The notes under the pieces: generated by a model | What the model was told of the DNA's origin: nothing | Seen by the model: the letters and a program-made list of their open reading frames with translations, nothing else | Databases searched by the model: none | Part shown: piece after piece, positions 39,169-48,423 of the stretch | Layout: every line of letters begins with the position of its first letter | How positions within the stretch are numbered: position 1 is the stretch's first letter | Source: Comamonas serinivorans | Lineage (GTDB): Bacteria; Pseudomonadota; Gammaproteobacteria; Burkholderiales; Burkholderiaceae_C | Length of the DNA stretch: 64,000 bases | NCBI RefSeq assembly: GCF_002158865.1 | Contig: NZ_CP021455.1 | Span: 2,666,001-2,730,000, forward strand | Direction: 5' to 3' | Position numbers and translations under genes: made by a program

Positions 39169-42100
39169 GCCTGCCCCTCCACGTGGCCCGCCGCCTCAAA
39201 CAGGGCATCAAGCTCGTCCAGCAGGGCCGGCGTCGCCGCGCACCCCCAGACGCCGCCGTCGGCCCGCGCGCTCCCGCGCAGGAACCAGGTCAGGCTGCCG
39301 CCCAGGTGGCGTGCGGGGTCGTAGTCCGGCAGGCGCGTGCGCAGCAGGCGGTGCAGCGCCAGCGCATAGAGCGCGGCCTGCAGGTCGTAGCGGTTGGCCA
39401 GGGCCGCGGCGCGCACGGCATCGGGATGGTAGCTGGCGTCGTCCGGGCCCAGCCAGTTGCTTTTGTAATCCAGCACGTAAAAACGCCCTGCCTCATCGGA
39501 GTATGCACCGGAACCGATTTCCAGTTCATTGGCAGCGTTGCGTACCCCCTCATCGTTCACATCCACGGCCATGCTCGCGTCGTGGTCGGGCAGTGCGCCC
39601 GCCTCGGGCACAGGCGCCAACGTCGCAGCCCGCGGCGCCTCGAACACCACGTCCATGTAGCCCTTGAGCATGCCGCGCAGGCGCAGCGGCGACAACGCGG
39701 GCCGCGCCCAGCCGGGCTCGATGTGGGCGCGCACCACGGCGTCGATGCGCTGGGCGGCCGCATCGTGCACCGGCAGCCAGAACTCCAGCTCGGCCTGCAT
39801 GCGCCCGGCCGGCAGGTCCACCAGGCGCACGGTGGGTGCCGTGGGCGCCGGCTCTGCAGGCAGGTCGGGCAGGCCGTGGCCAGCAGCGGCCTGCAGGGGC
39901 AGCGGCATGTGCAGCCACTGCAGCAGCCATTGGGTCAGTGCGGGTGCCTGGTCGCCCCAGCCCCGCACGCGGGCGCGGCGCGCCACCAGCTCCCCCAGCT
40001 TGTCGGGGGCTTCGGCCATGCGCGCAAAGCCCTGCATGGCCGCCAGCTGCAGCAGCTCGTGCCAGAAGGTGCCGACCTCGGCCCCGCGCGCAAAGGCGTG
40101 CAGGCCTTGCGGCGGGGCCGCCAGGCGTGCCGCTTCGCGCCGCAGGCCGTCCCAGTCGGTGTCGTCCAGCGCGGCCTCGCGGGCCTCTTGCTGCGCCAGG
40201 GCCAGTTGCGCGTCGACGTGGCTGGCCAGCGCCAGCTCGAAGGCGTCTTCGCTGGCGGGGCTTTCGGGCTCGGCGTGCGGGCGGGTGGGCAATCCCTGCT
40301 CCGTCTCACGGGGTATGCTCCATTTGCCGATTTCAGGATGACGGGAATCGATCCATACCCCATTCACCCCATCTCGCTGCTGACCTTGTGCGACCCGGCC
40401 ATCCGCCGGGTCCGCCGCGCCCGGTCCCGCGGGCTGGGCCAGGGCGTCCGCCGGCAGCTCGCCGGCCATGGGCAGCGTCAAGCCGTCTTCGTGCAGCAAG
40501 TCACTGGTCAGCGCCGAGTAGCTGGCGATCCACCACGGCTGCCAGTGGCGCGGCGGGGCCGCACGCGTGACGATGCGGCGCGGGGCCGCGGCCTCGCCAG
40601 CCCAGCGCCGGCTGTGGATGGCCGGCGCCGGCAGCCGCTGCATGGTGCGGCCGGGGATGCCCAGGGCGCGCGCGGCCTGGTCGCTGTCGTCGCACAGCGC
40701 CTGCACCTGCTGCGCAAAGGCCGGCCCGCTGCGCGGACGCGTGCCGCCCACCAGGTAGCCGATGGCGCTCTCGTGCACCTGGCAGTCTCTGGCCTGCCCC
40801 ACGACCAGGGGCGCCACGCCCAGCCACACGGCATGCTGGGCGCGCGTCAGCGCCACATAGGTCAGGCGCAGGTCTTCGCGTTGGCGCTCCAGCTCGGCCA
40901 GCGGTTTGTCGGCGGGGTCTTTGGGGTCCAGGTTCACGCGCCGCCCGTCCGAGGCCTCGTTCGCCGGCAGCAGCAGGCTGGTGTGGGCGCGCAGGCTCTT
41001 CCAGCTGGCCATGAAGGGCAGCAGCACCAGCGGGTACTCCAGCCCCTTGGACTTGTGGATGGTGACGACCTTGATCAGGTCGTCGTCGCTTTCTAGCCGC
41101 AGCCGCGCGGCATCGCCGGCCTCGCCCGGGGCGTCCATCTGGCGCGCCAGCTCGCGCAGAAGGGCCTGCGGGCTGTCGTGCAGCGGCGCCTGGGTCTGCA
41201 GCCATTCAGCCAGGTGCAGCATGTTGGTCAGGGTGCGCGCGCCCTGCGGCTGGGCCAGCCAGGCCGAGGGCAGCGCGAAGTCCTGCAGCAGCTGACGCAC
41301 CATGGGCAGCACGCCCTGCGCCAGCCACAGCTGCCGGTAGCCGCGAAAGCGCTGCACCATGTCGTCCCACACGGCTTCGTCGTGGTTCAGGCGCTCCAGC
41401 CAGGCATGGCTGCGGCCCATGCTGGCCGTGCCCAGCGCGGCGCGCAGGGGCCGGGCCTGGGCGTCGGCGTGCACGGCTTCGAGCCAGACGGCCAAATCCT
41501 GCGCTTCGCGGCTGTCGAACACCGATTCGCGCTCGGACAGGTAGGCGCTGGCGATGCCGCGCGCGGCCATGGCCTGGCGAATGGCCTCGGCCTCGAGGCG
41601 ATCGCGCACCAGCACGGCGATGTCGCGCGGGCGCAGCGGGCGGATGCGGCCATCGGCCTGCAGGAAACCCGTGTCGCCCTGCGGCACGGCCGTCAGCCAG
41701 TCGACCAGCTGCGAGGCGCAGGACTCGGCCATGTGGCGGCGGTACAGGCTGGCGGACACGGTGTCCTGCCCGGCCTCGGGCGCCAGCCACCACCAGGTGA
41801 GCGCGCTGGCCTGCTGGCCCGCCAGCACCAGGCGTTCGGCGCGGCCGTGGGCGACCACGGGCGTGAACGGCATGGGGTTGGCCGCGGCGGCCCGGCGCAC
41901 GGCGCCCGCGCCACCGTCACGCCCCAGCGGCAGCAGGCCTTGCGCGGCCGGCCAGGGCGGTGCGCCCTCGCCCTGGGCGAAGCGGAAAGCGGCTTCGGGA
42001 AAGTGCGCCTCGGCCCAGCCAAACACCGCGTTCACGGCGTGGACCATGGCCTGGGTGGAGCGGTAGTTGGTGCCCAGCGAGTGGTGGCGCCCCTCGGTGG

Positions 42101-43802
42101 CCTGGCGCGCCTGCAGGTAGGTGTGGATGTCGGCGCCGCGAAAACCGTAGATGGCCTGCTTGGGATCGCCGATCAGCAGCAGCGCGTGGTCGTCACCGTC
42201 CCCTTGCATGGCAGCACCAGCCTCGCCCGTTTCTGTAGCATCGGCATGGGCACCATACACCGCTTTGAACATGCCCCACTGCAACGGGTCGGTGTCCTGG
42301 AATTCGTCGATCATGGCCACCGGGAACTGCGCGCGGATGCGGCCGGCCAGCACCGGGCCATGCGGCGCCGTCAGGGCCTGGTGCAGGCGCCGCAGCACAT
42401 CGTCAAAGCCCAGCTCGGCCCGGCGCTGCTTCTCGCGCGCCAGCCCGGCCCGGATCTGCCAGGTCGCGTGGGCCAGCAGCTGGGCGCGCAGCGCCTGGTG
42501 GTCCCCCTTGGCCTGTTCGTTGTCGGCCACTGCCAGCCAGTCGTCGATGGCGACAAAGGCCGGGTGCGGTGGCGGCAGCTGCCCGCCCGCCAGCCGGATG
42601 CCCGACAGCCCGAAGTAGGCGATGTCCTTGCGGCCTTTGCCGCGCGGGGCGTCGCCGCCCTCGCTCCAGCGCCGCAGGTCGGCCAGCCAGGTCTCCAGGT
42701 GCTGCTCCTTGCCCCTGTAACGCTGGCCGTTGAGCATGGGCAGCCAGGTGCGGAACTGGCGCTCCAGCCGGTCGGCCGCGGCCGCCCAGGCGGTGCGCGC
42801 CGCGTCCTGCAGCCGTTCGGACTCGCGGCTGTGCTGCGCCACCTCGGCCAGCAGGCGCGCCGGGGACACCGTGGGGTCCAGGGCCTGGTCGCCAAACTGC
42901 CAGGCCGCGTCGTCCTGCGCCAGCAGCGGCCGGATGGCCTTCACCAGCGCCTCGGGGCCGGGCATGAGCTGGCTCAGCACCCGCGCCTCGTTCGCGTCCA
43001 GCGCATAGAACTGCTGCCGCCAGTAATCCTGCGCCGCCTGCAGCAGCAGCTCGCTTTCGTCGCTGAGCAGGGTCTGCGTGAACAGGTTGCCGCTGTCGAA
43101 GGCGTGTTCGCGCAGCATGCGGTAGCACCAGCTGTGGATGGTGGACACGGCGGCCTCGTCCATCCAGTCGGCGGCCACGCGCAGCAGGCGCGCACAGCCC
43201 GGCCATTGCTCGGGCGTGAAGTCGCCCTTCAGGCGCAGCAGGTCGTCGCCGGCTCCGGCTTCGTCACCGGCCGGCGCCTCGAACGCGGCGGCCGCCTCGC
43301 CCAGGCGCTGGCGGATGCGGTCGCGCAGCTCGTGCGTGGCGGCGTCGGTGAAGGTCACGACCAGGATCTCGGGCGGCGTCAGCGCCCGCACGAAACCCGA
43401 GCCGTCCGGTCCGCTGCCGCCGTGGCCCAGCACCAGCCGCAGGTAGAGCTGGGCGATGGTGTAGGTCTTGCCGGTGCCGGCGCTGGCCTCGATCAGGTGC
43501 GCGCCCCGCAGCGGCAGGCGCAAGGCGTCGAGCGTCGGCAGCGGCCGGGGTTCAGGCCGTGGCTCGCCACGCAGACCCGGCGAGGAGGCCCGTGCGGTGG
43601 TTGCGTCATCGAATGCGCCGGCTGCATCCAGCGGACGGTGGGCGGTGGGTTCGCGTCCCACGGCCTCCGCCCAGGGAGCGGCCGCCATGCCCCCCTCGGC
43701 CGGCAGGTCGTCCCAGGGCGGCGTGGCGTGGGCCGGCTGGCCGGGCTCGGCACCGGCGTCGTCATGGGGGTCGAAGCCCGAATCAAACCACTCGGTGCTC
43801 AT
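39165..43802 (-). CDS. recB: Exodeoxyribonuclease V subunit beta, RecB
   Basis: The 3'-5' helicase and nuclease subunit of RecBCD. It has 1545 residues against 1180 in E. coli. UvrD-type Walker A: LIEASAGTGKTYTIAQLYLR (about residues 108-127). Motif II/III: ALLLIGDPKQAIYGFRGADI. Helicase motif V/VI: TIHKSKGLEYPLVLLP and LTYVALTRAQHAVWLGV. Nuclease motif: YVLDYKSNWLG with D1445 and K1447. An N-terminal extension of about 80 residues precedes the helicase. Two clear palindromic elements and one decayed copy are read in-frame at about 1419-1435, 1148-1164 and 514-531. The copy at 1419-1435 sits just before the nuclease motif. Overlaps recC upstream and recD downstream by ATGA. Confidence 0.96.
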   Translation of the reverse strand: MSTEWFDSGFDPHDDAGAEPGQPAHATPPWDDLPAEGGMAAAPWAEAVGREPTAHRPLDAAGAFDDATTARASSPGLRGEPRPEPRPLPTLDALRLPLRGAHLIEASAGTGKTYTIAQLYLRLVLGHGGSGPDGSGFVRALTPPEILVVTFTDAATHELRDRIRQRLGEAAAAFEAPAGDEAGAGDDLLRLKGDFTPEQWPGCARLLRVAADWMDEAAVSTIHSWCYRMLREHAFDSGNLFTQTLLSDESELLLQAAQDYWRQQFYALDANEARVLSQLMPGPEALVKAIRPLLAQDDAAWQFGDQALDPTVSPARLLAEVAQHSRESERLQDAARTAWAAAADRLERQFRTWLPMLNGQRYRGKEQHLETWLADLRRWSEGGDAPRGKGRKDIAYFGLSGIRLAGGQLPPPHPAFVAIDDWLAVADNEQAKGDHQALRAQLLAHATWQIRAGLAREKQRRAELGFDDVLRRLHQALTAPHGPVLAGRIRAQFPVAMIDEFQDTDPLQWGMFKAVYGAHADATETGEAGAAMQGDGDDHALLLIGDPKQAIYGFRGADIHTYLQARQATEGRHHSLGTNYRSTQAMVHAVNAVFGWAEAHFPEAAFRFAQGEGAPPWPAAQGLLPLGRDGGAGAVRRAAAANPMPFTPVVAHGRAERLVLAGQQASALTWWWLAPEAGQDTVSASLYRRHMAESCASQLVDWLTAVPQGDTGFLQADGRIRPLRPRDIAVLVRDRLEAEAIRQAMAARGIASAYLSERESVFDSREAQDLAVWLEAVHADAQARPLRAALGTASMGRSHAWLERLNHDEAVWDDMVQRFRGYRQLWLAQGVLPMVRQLLQDFALPSAWLAQPQGARTLTNMLHLAEWLQTQAPLHDSPQALLRELARQMDAPGEAGDAARLRLESDDDLIKVVTIHKSKGLEYPLVLLPFMASWKSLRAHTSLLLPANEASDGRRVNLDPKDPADKPLAELERQREDLRLTYVALTRAQHAVWLGVAPLVVGQARDCQVHESAIGYLVGGTRPRSGPAFAQQVQALCDDSDQAARALGIPGRTMQRLPAPAIHSRRWAGEAAAPRRIVTRAAPPRHWQPWWIASYSALTSDLLHEDGLTLPMAGELPADALAQPAGPGAADPADGRVAQGQQRDGVNGVWIDSRHPEIGKWSIPRETEQGLPTRPHAEPESPASEDAFELALASHVDAQLALAQQEAREAALDDTDWDGLRREAARLAAPPQGLHAFARGAEVGTFWHELLQLAAMQGFARMAEAPDKLGELVARRARVRGWGDQAPALTQWLLQWLHMPLPLQAAAGHGLPDLPAEPAPTAPTVRLVDLPAGRMQAELEFWLPVHDAAAQRIDAVVRAHIEPGWARPALSPLRLRGMLKGYMDVVFEAPRAATLAPVPEAGALPDHDASMAVDVNDEGVRNAANELEIGSGAYSDEAGRFYVLDYKSNWLGPDDASYHPDAVRAAALANRYDLQAALYALALHRLLRTRLPDYDPARHLGGSLTWFLRGSARADGGVWGCAATPALLDELDALFEAAGHVEGQA
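39498..39548 (-). repeat. Palindromic element (51 bp), in-frame copy beside the RecB nuclease motif
   Basis: Begins GGAGTATG and ends GCGTACCCC, with the central pairing around CCGATTTCCAGTTCATTGGC. On the minus strand, frame GGG GTA CGC, it encodes GVRNAANELEIGSGAYS. It lies between DVVFE and RFYVLDYKSN, which are almost adjacent in other RecB proteins. Confidence 0.82.
40310..40361 (-). repeat. 52-bp palindromic element, in-frame copy (recB, second)
   Basis: Begins GGGGTATG, has CCGATTTCAGGATGACGG in the centre and ends CCATACCCC. On the minus strand, frame GGG... GTA TGG ATC, it encodes VWIDSRHPEIGKWSIP, between the helicase and nuclease parts. Confidence 0.85.
42211..42261 (-). repeat. 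Decayed palindromic element (51 bp), in-frame (recB, third)
   Basis: Keeps CCCGTTT in the centre, CCATACACC at the right end and GCAG at the left end, but the left arm has diverged. It lies in a stretch DATETGEAGAAMQGDGDD that interrupts RecB between VYGAH and ALLLIGDPKQ, where other RecB proteins have a short loop. Confidence 0.55.
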
Positions 43803-46800
43803 GCCTCGCCCCTTTCCCACAGCGCAGGGTCGATGTCCTGGCCGAACCCTTCCTGGCCGGAGCCATGGCCTGCGTCCTCATCCGCCGACCAGGACCCACC
43901 CGCATCGGGCCCAGCCCCCGGCCCCTGGCCGTGCCCGCCGTCGCCCTGCCCGTTCGACGCCCATGGCTGGCCGTGGCGCAGCAGCGGCTGGTACAGGCGC
44001 AGGGCCCAGTCGGCAAAAGCGTCCGGCTCGTGCAGCAGGTCGTCGAACCGCGGGTAGCTGCGCTTGAGCGAGGGCGACTGGTCGCACTCGCCGCGCAGCT
44101 GAAACCCGCCCTCGTACACCTGGCGCGCGGCCTGCAAGGCCTGGGCGCTGGCGGCGTTGGGCGCCGGCCAGCGCGCCAGCACGGGCTCGCCGCCCCGCGT
44201 CTGCAGCGCCTGGCGCTTGTCCAGCCAGGCCAGCGCCGTGCTGCAGGCCACCGGCAGCGGCCGGCACATGCCGTGCAGCCAGGCCTCGACGATGGCCCGC
44301 CAGGCGGCGGCGGCCTGGTCGGGCGCCAGCGGCGCCAGGCACCAGATGCCGGATTCGCTGACGATGAGGCTGCGCGCGCCCTGCGGCAGGCCCGCATCGG
44401 CCAGGGCCAGTTGCCAGGCCAGGTGCTGCACCCAGGGCCGCACCAGCAGGTGTTGCTTGACCTGCTTGCCGCGGTGCAGGCGCCCCGGCAGCAGCTGGAT
44501 GTGGGCCAGGCCGCCGTCCGGCGCGCGGCGCAGGCCCTGCAGGCTGGCCTGCACGCTGACGGCCGGCTGCAGGGCCGTGGCCGGCCGCGACCAGTCGAGC
44601 GCGAACACCGCGTCGAGCGCCTGCGGCCAGGCCTGGGCCGCTTGCGCATGGCGGGCCATCAGCCGGCCCAGGCTGGCGTGCAGCTGGGTCTGGGCCACCT
44701 CACCAAAGCCATGCAGCGGCAGCTTGCCGGCCAGCTGCTGCGCCTGCAGCAGCGGCGCCAGGGGCGAGGCCGGGTCCGCGCCATCCTGCCACCGGTCCAC
44801 GGCATGTTGCAGCGGCTCGATCAGCTCGGCCTGCAGCTGCCACTGGGCCAGGCCATCGAGCGCAAACGCCTCGTCGTCGCGCACGGCCTCGGCCGCGTCC
44901 ACGGGTTGCACGCGCAGGCGCTGGGCAAAAAACGCCGCCACCGGGTTGGCCAGAAAGCGCGCAAGCTGGGCCAGGTCCAGGCGCTGGGGCTCGGCATCGG
45001 CCGGCAGCGCGGCCTGGGGCGCGCCGGGCAGCACCCAGTCGGGCGGCAGCGCCACCGGCGCCCACTCGCTCGCAAAGGTGAAGACGGCCGGCAGGCGCTC
45101 GGCCTCGAAGGGCAGCACCTGGGGCTGGGCCGCCAGCGCGGCTGCGGGCGCCTCCGGGTCAGCCGCCGGGCCGGCCTGCGACACCGGCGCGGGCGCACCG
45201 CCCCGGGCTTGGCCCTGCTCGCCACCCGGCGGCATGTCGGCCGTCATGGCGGAGGCACCAACGGCCCGGCCCACGCTGCCGGGGCGCAAGCCGTCGTCGG
45301 CCTCGGCCCCATCGTCCGCCGTGGCGAAGTCATCGCCGCCGAAGTCCTCCTCGTCATCCAGACGCGGGGACATGCGCTGCGGCGGCAAGGTCTCGCGGGC
45401 CAGCGGGGCCGTGCCCACGTCGCTGGCCTGGCTCGCCACGGCCGGCCCCGGCGGGCCTTCGAAGTACACGGCAGAAAACGGCTGCAGCGGATGATCCGTC
45501 GTCAAACAGTTGAGCAGTACCTTGCCGTCACCGTTTTCTACACAACGGGGATCGGGTGATACTGCGCCACCGCCCTGCAGGCACCAGCCCGCCGCCACGT
45601 GGTCGCGCAGCTGGCCCACCAGGGTGGACGGCGCCACCTCGGTGTTGTCGCGGATGTCGCGCCCGACCCAGCTCACGTACAGGGCGTCCCGCGCCGAGAG
45701 CACGGCCTCGAGGAACAGGTAGCGGTCGTCCTCGCGCCGCGAGCGGTCGCCGGGCCGGTGGTCGCGCTGCATCAGGTCGAACGCGGCGGGCACGCTCTGG
45801 CGCGGGTAATCGCCATCGTTCATGCCCAGCAGGCACACCAGGCGAAACGGAATCGCCCGCATGGGCATGAGCGAGCAGAAGCTCACGCCGCCACTCAAAA
45901 AGCGCCGGCCCAGCTGCGGGGCGTCGAGCAGGCCCTGCCAGGCTTCGCGCACCACGGTGGCGGGCAGCGGCTCGTCGAAGCCGGCCAGCTCGCACTGCGC
46001 CAGCCAGTCGTCGCCCAGCTGGCCCAGCTGCACGATGAGGGCCCGTTCGGCCTCGTTGCTGGGCGCGAAAAACCGCGTGAGCAAGGCTTGCAGCCGCGTG
46101 ACCCAGGCCTCGGGCGTGGCGGCGCTGCGCCACTCGCGCGTGGTCTCGGCCAGCGCGGCGATGAAGGCCGTGAGCGGCCCGAGCACGGCGGCCGTCAGCC
46201 CCGCCACCTCGTCGTAGGGCAGCACGCCCTGCCAGACCTGATCGGGCCCGGCGCCGCCGGTGGCATAGCCCAGCAGCATGCGGCGCAGGCCGAACTGCCA
46301 GCTGTTGAGCTCGCCCACCTGGTCAAAGCCCAGTTCCGCGCGGTGCGCGGCGTTGAGGCCCCAGCGCACGCCCGCGCCCTCGATCCAGCGCTTGGCCAGC
46401 GCCGCATCGCCCTCGGCCAGGCCGAAGCGCGCCTGCACGGCGGGCACGTCCAGCCAGTCCAGCACCTCGCTGGCGCGCAGCCGGTCTTCGGGCAAGGCCA
46501 TGAAGCGCTCGAGCGCCAGCAGCATGGGCTGGCGCGTGCGCTCGGACTGGTCGAGGATGGTGTGGGGGATGTGGCGCGCATCGCCGGGCGCCATGCGGCC
46601 GAACACGGCCGCGATGTGCGGTGCGTAGTCTTCGATGTCGGGCACCATGACCACGATGTCGCGCGGGGCCAGCGTGGCGTCGCGCCCCAGGCAGGCCAGC
46701 AGCTGGTCGTGCAGCACCTCGACCTCGCGCTGCGCCGAATGCGCGCGGTGAAAGCGCAGCGAATGGTCCCGCGTCACGTCCACGGGCGGCCACAGCGCGC

Positions 46801-47929
46801 GGCTCTCGTGCAGCGGGCGCAGGTTGAGCATGTCGTCCTGCAGCTGCGCGAGCAGGTGGACGGGCTCGGGCGGCTCGAACACATCGATGCGTCCGCCGTT
46901 GAGCGGCATGAAGCGGTCGCGGTACTGCTCGGGCTCGTCGTGCCGGTCGATGAGGCCCACGTAGTCGCGCCCCTGCCGGCCCCAGGCCGACAGCAGCGGG
47001 TGGCCGCCCGCCTCGCCCACGCGCAGCGCCAGTTCGGGCGCCGGCAGGCTGGGGTTGCGGCGGTAGGCGCTGCGCCACAGGTCGCGCTCGGGCCGCGTGT
47101 CGGACCAGTGGTGCATGCTGGGGTTGTGCACGCACAGCACGACCTGCACGGTGCTGGCCAGCGCGGCCAGCGCCTCGAGCGCCTGCGCCGGCATGCTGGA
47201 GATGCCGAACACGATCACCCGCGCCGGCATGTCTTCGGCATGGACCGGGGCACGTCCCGATTGCCGGTGCGCCAGGAAACGCCGGTGCACGCTGGCCCGG
47301 CTGCTGTGCATGCCGGCCTCGCCCACGTCGGCCAGCACAGCCTGCCACAGGCGGGCCTGCCACACTTGGTCCTCGGGCAAGGGGCGCGCATCGCCGGGCT
47401 GGCCGCTCACCCCCTGCAGCACCCAGCGGCCGGCGGCCCAGTCGCCCAGCCAGTCGGCCCGGTAGACCTGGTATTGGTCAAAGAGGTCGGCCAGGCGCTC
47501 GGCCAGCTGGAACCGCTTGCGCCCCTGGTCGTCCTGGCCCAAAAAGCGCGACAGGCTGGGGCTTTGCCCATCGGCCACGAAGCGCGGCAGCAGTCGCATC
47601 AGGCGCCAGGTGAGGGCCTGCTTGTCGAGCGGCGACTGTTCGGGCACCTGCGCCCGACCCAGCTCGGCCCGGTAGGCGCGCCACAGGAACAGCGAGGGCA
47701 GGCTCATGGCCATGGCCGCGCAGACACCGAGACCGCCGGCCTCGGGCGGACGCGCCCAGGCCATCTTCAGCCACTGCGCGATGCCGTTGCTCTGCACCAG
47801 CACGCTCTCGTTGGCCAGGGGCGGCAGCGGGTGGCGCCGGCACCAGGCGAGCACCAGCTCCGACAGCGCCTCGGGCCGGTTGCCGTGGATGACCATGAGG
47901 CCGGGGGTCAAACGGGTGGCCTGGCTCAT
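43799..47929 (-). CDS. recC: Exodeoxyribonuclease V subunit gamma, RecC
   Basis: The Chi-recognition subunit of RecBCD. It has 1376 residues against 1122 in E. coli. Features: GLMVIHGNRPEALSELVLAW at the N-terminus, QSNGIAQWLKM, then ADLFDQYQVYRADWLGDWAA, the conserved RDIVVMVPDIEDYAPHIAAV, and VCLLGMNDGDYPRQSVPAAF. FLEAVLSARDALYVSWVGRD and a C-terminal nuclease-like domain follow. A palindromic element is read in-frame at about 789-805. The start at 47929 was chosen by family start; the frame to 47989 has a proline/arginine-rich extension without support. It overlaps recB by ATGA. Gene order recC-recB-recD without ptrA is typical of betaproteobacteria. Confidence 0.95.
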   Translation of the reverse strand: MSQATRLTPGLMVIHGNRPEALSELVLAWCRRHPLPPLANESVLVQSNGIAQWLKMAWARPPEAGGLGVCAAMAMSLPSLFLWRAYRAELGRAQVPEQSPLDKQALTWRLMRLLPRFVADGQSPSLSRFLGQDDQGRKRFQLAERLADLFDQYQVYRADWLGDWAAGRWVLQGVSGQPGDARPLPEDQVWQARLWQAVLADVGEAGMHSSRASVHRRFLAHRQSGRAPVHAEDMPARVIVFGISSMPAQALEALAALASTVQVVLCVHNPSMHHWSDTRPERDLWRSAYRRNPSLPAPELALRVGEAGGHPLLSAWGRQGRDYVGLIDRHDEPEQYRDRFMPLNGGRIDVFEPPEPVHLLAQLQDDMLNLRPLHESRALWPPVDVTRDHSLRFHRAHSAQREVEVLHDQLLACLGRDATLAPRDIVVMVPDIEDYAPHIAAVFGRMAPGDARHIPHTILDQSERTRQPMLLALERFMALPEDRLRASEVLDWLDVPAVQARFGLAEGDAALAKRWIEGAGVRWGLNAAHRAELGFDQVGELNSWQFGLRRMLLGYATGGAGPDQVWQGVLPYDEVAGLTAAVLGPLTAFIAALAETTREWRSAATPEAWVTRLQALLTRFFAPSNEAERALIVQLGQLGDDWLAQCELAGFDEPLPATVVREAWQGLLDAPQLGRRFLSGGVSFCSLMPMRAIPFRLVCLLGMNDGDYPRQSVPAAFDLMQRDHRPGDRSRREDDRYLFLEAVLSARDALYVSWVGRDIRDNTEVAPSTLVGQLRDHVAAGWCLQGGGAVSPDPRCVENGDGKVLLNCLTTDHPLQPFSAVYFEGPPGPAVASQASDVGTAPLARETLPPQRMSPRLDDEEDFGGDDFATADDGAEADDGLRPGSVGRAVGASAMTADMPPGGEQGQARGGAPAPVSQAGPAADPEAPAAALAAQPQVLPFEAERLPAVFTFASEWAPVALPPDWVLPGAPQAALPADAEPQRLDLAQLARFLANPVAAFFAQRLRVQPVDAAEAVRDDEAFALDGLAQWQLQAELIEPLQHAVDRWQDGADPASPLAPLLQAQQLAGKLPLHGFGEVAQTQLHASLGRLMARHAQAAQAWPQALDAVFALDWSRPATALQPAVSVQASLQGLRRAPDGGLAHIQLLPGRLHRGKQVKQHLLVRPWVQHLAWQLALADAGLPQGARSLIVSESGIWCLAPLAPDQAAAAWRAIVEAWLHGMCRPLPVACSTALAWLDKRQALQTRGGEPVLARWPAPNAASAQALQAARQVYEGGFQLRGECDQSPSLKRSYPRFDDLLHEPDAFADWALRLYQPLLRHGQPWASNGQGDGGHGQGPGAGPDAGGSWSADEDAGHGSGQEGFGQDIDPALWERGEA
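45514..45565 (-). repeat. 52-bp palindromic element, in-frame copy (recC)
   Basis: Begins GCAGTACC, has CACCGTTTTCTACACAACGG in the centre and ends GATACTGC. On the minus strand, frame GCA GTA TCA, it encodes AVSPDPRCVENGDGKVL, in the linker before LTTDHPLQPF. Confidence 0.82.
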
Positions 47930-48328
47930 GCGCAGCCCCTCACCGTGCGGCCCACGCCGCCGCCGGATCCAGGCCCACCGGCCTGGCATCCCTTGCGATC
48001 ACACCACCTCACACCATCCAGAACCCGCATGCGCACCCACTCAACGAAACACCCACCAACGACCCGCGATTTGAACCGCACATTGTCCCATTCATCCGCC
48101 GTTTCAAGACCGCCCGCGGCGTCGGCAAGGGCGCTTGGGCGCTGGTCCGCCTTGCGGATCGACAGGCACCAGCCCGGCCTCACAGGCCCGCCTCAGACCA
48201 CGGCCTGCTGTGCCTGGCTCGGCGCACCGACATCGCGACGACGGCAAGGGCAGCGACCGACACGCCGGAAGCCGACAGACTTGAGCCTGAACCCCTTGCA
48301 ACCGTGCGTGGAAGCCGCAAAGCCACCA
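47930..48328. other. Region upstream of recC and miaA, no gene
   Basis: Divergent promoters for recC (minus) and miaA (plus) should lie here. A possible recC -10 is GGACAATG on the minus strand near 48085. No coding motif in the short frames. Confidence 0.35.
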
Positions 48329-48380
48329 GCGAGTATGTGGCACTTCGCGATCACCCACCCAACGCCCTGACCGAATACCC
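48329..48380 (+). repeat. Possible decayed palindromic element before miaA
   Basis: Starts GCGAGTATGTGG and ends CGAATACCC with the right length of 52, but the inner stem is lost. It lies 8 bases before the miaA -10 box. Weak; listed because of length and ends. Confidence 0.35.
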
Positions 48381-48387
48381 AGCTCGG

Positions 48388-48393
48388 TACAAT
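48388..48393 (+). promoter_or_regulatory. -10 box of miaA
   Basis: TACAAT at 48388-48393, 31 bases before the miaA ATG. The -35 box is not clear. Confidence 0.5.
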
Positions 48394-48423
48394 GCATCCC
48401 CCGTCCCTCACCCCCAGCCCGAA

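Noticed and set aside
38496..41096. Long plus-strand open frames over recD and recB (over 800 codons)
   Set aside because: Arg/Gly/His-rich composition without motifs, opposite to conserved recB/recD coding. They are shadows of the GC-rich codon pattern.
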